Shown: positions 29,883-34,338 of the stretch, piece by piece | Numbering within the stretch: the stretch's first letter is position 1 | How the letters are laid out: every line of letters starts with the position of its first letter | Assembly: GCA_012184525.1 (NCBI GenBank) | Contig: WOFQ01000128.1 | Coordinates: 1 to 34,338, forward strand | Direction: 5' to 3' | Length of the DNA stretch: 34,338 nt | Source: Xenoacremonium recifei | Taxonomy: Eukaryota; Ascomycota; Sordariomycetes; Hypocreales; Nectriaceae | Made by a program: the position numbers and the translations under genes | Notes under the pieces: model-generated | What the model was told of the DNA's origin: nothing | Database searches by the model: none | Seen by the model: the letters and a program-made list of their open reading frames with translations, nothing else

Positions 29883-31599
29883 TGAGAGACGAGAGACGAC
29901 AGATGACCAACTGTATGAGAACGACAAGGTAACAGCATATTACGGCGTTTGGGGTGCGAATATGTGAGCATTGAGCGGAGACAAAAAGTCCGGGTTTGCA
30001 TAGTCTATTTCTATCATCACTTGATCTCCCCTTTAAGCGTCAAATAATCAGATATTAAATCAGCTCATGATCTTGAGTCAACCGCAACTGATGAACCATT
30101 GTGAAGTAAAAGTGAGGATTTTCATAGACGCGTGTAAGCATGCAATTACGAGAGGGATTGAGGCATATGTCGCGTTCAGCAACAGCTTATGGTATAGGGT
30201 CACAACCCCCCCACGCCCATGGACGGAGCTAGTGGAGAGCTTCGGTTGAAACATCATGAGGAGGCGAAGAAGCTTCGACGAAGCGTGGAGACGAAGAGGG
30301 ATGTCGAGGCATATTCGGCAGTGAACCGGAGGCCAAGCCTAGAGAAACGGGAGTTGAGGGGTGATCCGAGGGCGGGACACTGACACAGATGACGTGCTGC
30401 CACGGCAAAGAAGTGGCCAGGAGTCGATCAGATGCGGCTCAGACACCCAAGGAGAGTGTAGATCGAGTGGATGGTGTCTGGAGATGCTGCACGTTGATTA
30501 TCTTGGTGCGCATGGGGCCGGACGGCGTCTGGGACAGAGTGGATCGAGGAGGGCCAGCCGGCGCCGAACAACGGACAATGTTTTTTGGTGATGTGATGGA
30601 GATTGAGGGACAAACCGGGAGGACGACGGGACGCTAGATGCGCAATTTCCTCAGCCTAGGTTCCGAGGTGTTGAAGACGGAGCAGGTCATGCATTTCGAT
30701 GCAACGGTAGGTGGAAATTGGTTGAGTGAGGTTAAGGGAAGATGGGGGATGACGATGAGAGAGACAAGAGGGTTAGCGTGGAGGGAAGAGGATTGAGGCC
30801 TCAGGTTGGGAATCCCTGGAGAGCTGACGGATGGGATCAACAGAGTCAACCCGAACAAGAGGGAATGGCATTGCAAAGGGGAGGAAGTCGATGGTTGATT
30901 GCAGCTCCCGTGCGGTTGCTTGGGGCACGGCACGTTGAAGCAGCACATGGGGGGAATAGAGTATTTTTAAAGTAAGGTACTTGACTGACCAGGATTCGTC
31001 GCTTCGGGATGGATTCTGCAAGCCCCCTCTAGCCTGCCGCGTGCGCGTCGTATTCGTATAGCTGTTAGGGAATGCGATATCTCGACTCAGGGATCACACC
31101 GACAGCTAATCTCTCACGGCACGCTTTCCGGTGCATGCACGCACGGAAGGCAGCGATAGATGTGCAATGCGAGGGAGGGGAGGGGACTGAGCGGCGAGAT
31201 AGGAACGAGAAATTTCTGATTGCGGCGCTGGGATTGGTGATGGTGGTGGTGCGTCGAGGAGTTGAGATGCATCTGGACGGAGAAGGGACGTGGATCCTGT
31301 GCGTGCCGTTTTGTCAAAGCAAAGGGACTTACTTGTAGTTAGCTAGACCTGCACACGTACCCGAAGCTACGTTAGTGGGGTTGAGTCGTACTCTTTGATT
31401 GCTGCCGGGCGTTGGGGGGGATAGGCGACGTGCGTTGCCTTGAGGCTTGCTGTAAGTCCAACTTGGGTTAAGGACTGGCAGAAGGATCCAATCCAATGCG
31501 AGGAGGACGGGAGCGAGACGAGATGGACGGCGCCAAACCTCGCCTGCCAGGCTTTCTGTAACTAAGCGGCCACTAAGGCAGGAGGCCTGGACTGTATCA

Positions 31600-31600
<1 letters not shown>

Positions 31601-31633
<33 letters not shown>

Positions 31634-31634
31634 C
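31601..31634. repeat. CGTTGT hexamer tandem repeat
   Basis: About five and a half units of CGTTGT/GTTGTC in perfect tandem, followed by CGTCTTCGTC. It lies about 150 bp before the TATA box of the HMG-CoA synthase gene. Confidence 0.85.
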
Positions 31635-31780
31635 TTCGTCTTTGACCTGATCCCGTCCGAGCCAGACCTAGCACGGCATGTCTTTCTGGATAGTGGCCCC
31701 TCCCCCTCTTCGCTCCCTCTCTCCCCGTTCTTCCTTGTCTTCTGTGCTGCCCGGGGACGGGAGGCGTTGCCGGGGAAAAA

Positions 31781-31786
31781 TATAAG
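31781..31786 (+). promoter_or_regulatory. TATA box of the HMG-CoA synthase gene
   Basis: AAAAATATAAGTAC is centred here, with a CT-rich, ATTTCT/CATCTC-type start region 25-60 bp downstream. This places transcription start near 31805-31840, ahead of the leader intron. Confidence 0.45.
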
Positions 31787-31874
31787 TACGGGGACATCAT
31801 CCCATTTCTTCGTCATAGCATTTCTGTGAACTTCCATCTCAACTCAACCCTCTCTGCTCTTTCACGTCTTGCCA

Positions 31875-32230
31875 GTAAGTTGGGACTCTAGCCCCCCCGC
31901 TGCCCCTGGAACTTCCTCCCCTCCCCGCCTCCAATTCCCACTGCAACAAATTACGCCAGCACTTTTCTGCCCCTCCTCCCCTCCGAGAACCTGCCCGGCG
32001 CCAACCCAGCCCTCGCCCAACAGTTCCCGTCGCGACCTGACCTTACGCAATTTGCCGCTGCATCAGAGTCTAGCGCTGCGGACAGTACCGAACAAGAGGG
32101 CCACTTTCTTCAGGTCCAGTTCCAGTTGAACCCCTGGCCTAGGTCGCTGTTGCCGCCCGAGACCTGCAGCTGCACAAAGGGCGGTGAAAACCCTGATAGG
32201 GATAACTAACTAACACGCGCCTGCGTCCAG
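31875..32230 (+). other. probable 5' UTR intron of HMG-CoA synthase
   Basis: A consensus donor GTAAGT at 31875 and an acceptor CGTCCAG ending at 32230, preceded by tandem CTAAC branch-like sequences (32205-32214), bound a 356-nt intron. No ATG-started gene explains the interval. The intron would leave a leader of about 35-70 nt before the donor and 84 nt after the acceptor. RNA evidence is needed to confirm it. Confidence 0.5.
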
Positions 32231-32314
32231 ATTCATTCTCGAGATACCCTCGTACACCTCCCACTCCCACAATCCTCTCTCCCGCCCGCCACCACCACCC
32301 AAAACACCGTCAAA

Positions 32315-33918
32315 ATGGCTGCTCGCCCCCAGAACATCGGCATCAAGGCCATTGAGATCTACTTCCCCAGCCAGGTATGTTCCAGGACCGCGATGCGCCC
32401 AGTGCAGCTCTCCCTCCCCCTCAATTCTGCCCCTCATGAGTTCCCCCCCTCCCAAGCCTCATCGTGGCCTGTGCCCCTCCGCACGCCCCTCCATCAACAC
32501 ATTGTTCTTGCGCCTCGCTGACCACCAACACCCATTGTAGTATGTCGAGCAGACCGAGCTCGAGAAGTTCGATGGCGCCAGCACCGGCAAGTACACCATT
32601 GGCCTGGGCCAGACCAAGATGAGCTTCTGCGACGACCGTGAAGACATCTACTCCTTCGCCCTCACCGCCACCTCCAAGCTCCTGAAGAACTACAACATCG
32701 ACCCCAACTCGATCGGCCGCCTCGAGGTCGGCACCGAGACGCTGCTCGACAAGTCCAAGTCGGTCAAGACGGTGCTGATGCAGCTGTTTGGCGACAACAC
32801 CAACATCGAGGGCGTCGACACCGTCAACGCCTGCTACGGCGGCACTAACGCCCTCTTCAACACGCTCAACTGGATTGAGTCATCCTACTGGGACGGCCGC
32901 GATGCCATCGTTGTCTGCGGCGACATTGCGCTCTACGCCAAGGGCAATGCCCGTCCCACGGGTGGTGCTGGCTGCGTGGCCATGCTCGTCGGCCCCAACG
33001 CGCCCATTGTCGCCGAGCCCGGCCTGCGAGGCACCTACATGCAGCACGTTTACGACTTTTACAAGCCTGACCTGACCTCCGAGTACCCCTACGTCGACGG
33101 CCACTACTCCGTCACCTGCTACATCCGCGCCCTCGACTCGGCCTATCGCGAGTACTGCAAGCGGGAGGCCAAGCCCGCCACCAACGGCACCAACGGCGCC
33201 ACCAACGGTGCTGCTGATGCCGGCAAGACGGGCCTGGACCGCTTCGACTACATGGCCTTCCACGCGCCCAACTGCAAGCTGGTCCAGAAGTCGTATGCTC
33301 GTCTGCTCTACCACGACTACCTGGCTAACGCCGATGCCCCCGCGTTCGCTGAGGTTGCCCCTGAGCTGCGTGACATGGACTATGAGAAGTCGCTGACCGA
33401 CAAGGTCGTCGAGAAGACCTTCATGGGTCTCAACAAGAAGCGCTTCCAGGAGCGCGTCAACCCCACCATCCAGGTCGCCACCATGTGCGGAAACATGTAC
33501 TGTGCCAGTGTCTGGGGCGGTCTCGCCAGCTTGATCGGGCTCGTCGACAGCAAGACGCTCGACGGCAAGCGTGTTGGTCTCTTCAGCTACGGCTCCGGTC
33601 TGGCGGCCAGCTTCATGTCCTTCCGCATCAACGGCAGCGTCGAGAGCATCTCCAAAGTGCTCGATATCTCGGGTCGCCTGGAGGGCCGCCGCGCCGTGCC
33701 TCCCGAGACCTACGACCAGGTATGCTATCCTCCTTTACTGAAACAGTGGTTGAGAATAATACTGACTGACTGCGACACAGATGTGCGACCTGCGAAAACA
33801 GGCACATCTCCAGAAGAACTACACTCCCAAGGGCGACGTCTCGACCATTGCTCCCGGCACCTACTACCTCACCAAGGTCGACGAGATGTTCCAGCGCGAG
33901 TACAAGATTGCGGCATGA
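32315..33918 (+). CDS. ERG13: hydroxymethylglutaryl-CoA synthase
   Basis: Exons 32315-32374, 32541-33719 and 33781-33918 (introns 166 and 61 nt) give 458 residues, the usual length. The enzyme condenses acetyl-CoA with acetoacetyl-CoA to HMG-CoA, the second step of the mevalonate pathway to ergosterol and isoprenoids. The catalytic residues are all present: Glu86 (EVGTETLLDKSKS), Cys118 (VNACYGG) and His261 (AFHAPNCKLVQKSY). GNARPTGGAG, YSVTCYIRALD and SYGSGLAASF are further family motifs. A small Asn/Gly/Thr/Ala-rich insert (KPATNGTNGATNGAADAGK) sits in a surface loop near residues 233-251. The C-terminus (CDLRKQAHLQKNY, then YYLTKVDEMFQREY) completes the protein, so the gene is whole. The start context is CAAAATGGC. 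Confidence 0.95.
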
Positions 33919-34338
33919 GCTTCTCCACGGAACCGCTCATGACCCTCTCCGCTTCTCGTCGCCCCATACTCCTATCAGGGCTCCCACCTCACACGGTGGC
34001 TCTGCCAATTTCTTCACCTAGAGGGTCGAATTGGACTCTAGCATCTACGACACACATGATGGATTCACGGGCATAGACGCATTGGGAGGCTCTCTTACGC
34101 AGGTGATGACGGATAGACACGTCGAGCAGGGCGCCGGTCCTCTAATTTGAGCCGCCACATCAGCGAGGTGACGGCTTGTGTAAATATCTGGGACTGGCGC
34201 CGCGGTTGCTCGTTTTTATGTTTTGGTTTTTGCACTGTTCCCCCCCCCCCCCCCCCCCCTTGTCGGTGGGGGGGGGGGGAGCCCCTAGCGGGGGGTTCGG
34301 GCGGGGGGGGCGGGGAAGGAACAGAAGGAAGGAGGAAA
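33919..34338. other. HMG-CoA synthase 3' flank and low-complexity contig tip
   Basis: Ordinary 3' flanking sequence runs to about 34240. It is followed by a C run (34241-34259) and G-rich low-complexity sequence to the end. The tip resembles the opposite end of the window and is probably an assembly artefact. Confidence 0.75.

Larger units (their letters stand above)
29883..31874. other. 2-kb intergenic region before the HMG-CoA synthase transcript
   Basis: No gene is supported. It contains the 3' flank of the Bcs1-like gene (AT-rich, about 29990-30065), then G/A-rich sequence with short unrelated frames on both strands. A GTTGTC hexamer array at 31601-31634 follows, then the core promoter of the next gene. 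Confidence 0.5.

Noticed and set aside
29303..29927. Long minus-strand and alternative-frame reading frames over the Bcs1-like tail
   Set aside because: The AAG/GAG/TCT-rich tail automatically opens the other frames (Ser/Phe/Leu-rich or Arg-rich products). They have no independent support.

Overview
The window is nuclear DNA from a filamentous ascomycete (Pezizomycotina), most likely a sordariomycete. The evidence is short GT-AG introns (mostly 49-112 nt) with CTAAC/CTGAC branch-like sites, GC-rich third codon positions, CT-rich leaders, and a PEX20 gene, which is typical of filamentous fungi. Both ends (about 1-95 and 34241-34338) collapse into poly-G/poly-C, so the window is probably one whole contig of a draft assembly with low-quality tips.

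Layout. (1) 203-3405: an intracellular ankyrin plus subtilisin-type (S8) serine protease, in four exons. (2) 3406-7383: a more AT-rich, gene-poor tract with a 45-bp direct repeat, an 18-bp minisatellite, an orphan open exon and a small spliced DUF6699-like gene. (3) 7384-21612: a dense block of conserved genes: SEC13 (+), a secreted AA12/sorbosone-dehydrogenase-like quinoprotein (-), a Whi2-like BTB protein (-), a GPATCH1-like G-patch protein (-), PEX20 (+) and a single-pass membrane protein of the DUF7820-like type (-). (4) 21613-25809: 4.2 kb with no gene I can support. (5) 25810-34338: a disordered Pro/Gly/Ser-rich protein (+), a Bcs1-type AAA ATPase with a charged tail (+), and HMG-CoA synthase (+) with a probable 5' UTR intron.

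The genes do not form a pathway cluster. Most are housekeeping: COPII coat and nuclear pore, PTS2 peroxisomal import, splicing, sterol synthesis, stress signalling and mitochondrial AAA function. The accessory character lies at the left end, where the ankyrin-S8 protease sits beside a repeat-bearing tract. That protein is the best candidate for unusual biology, since ankyrin or NLR-type sensors fused to S8 proteases are discussed as possible fungal innate-immunity or heterokaryon-recognition factors. All exon structures come from reading splice signals and frame continuity by eye; no alignments or searches were run.
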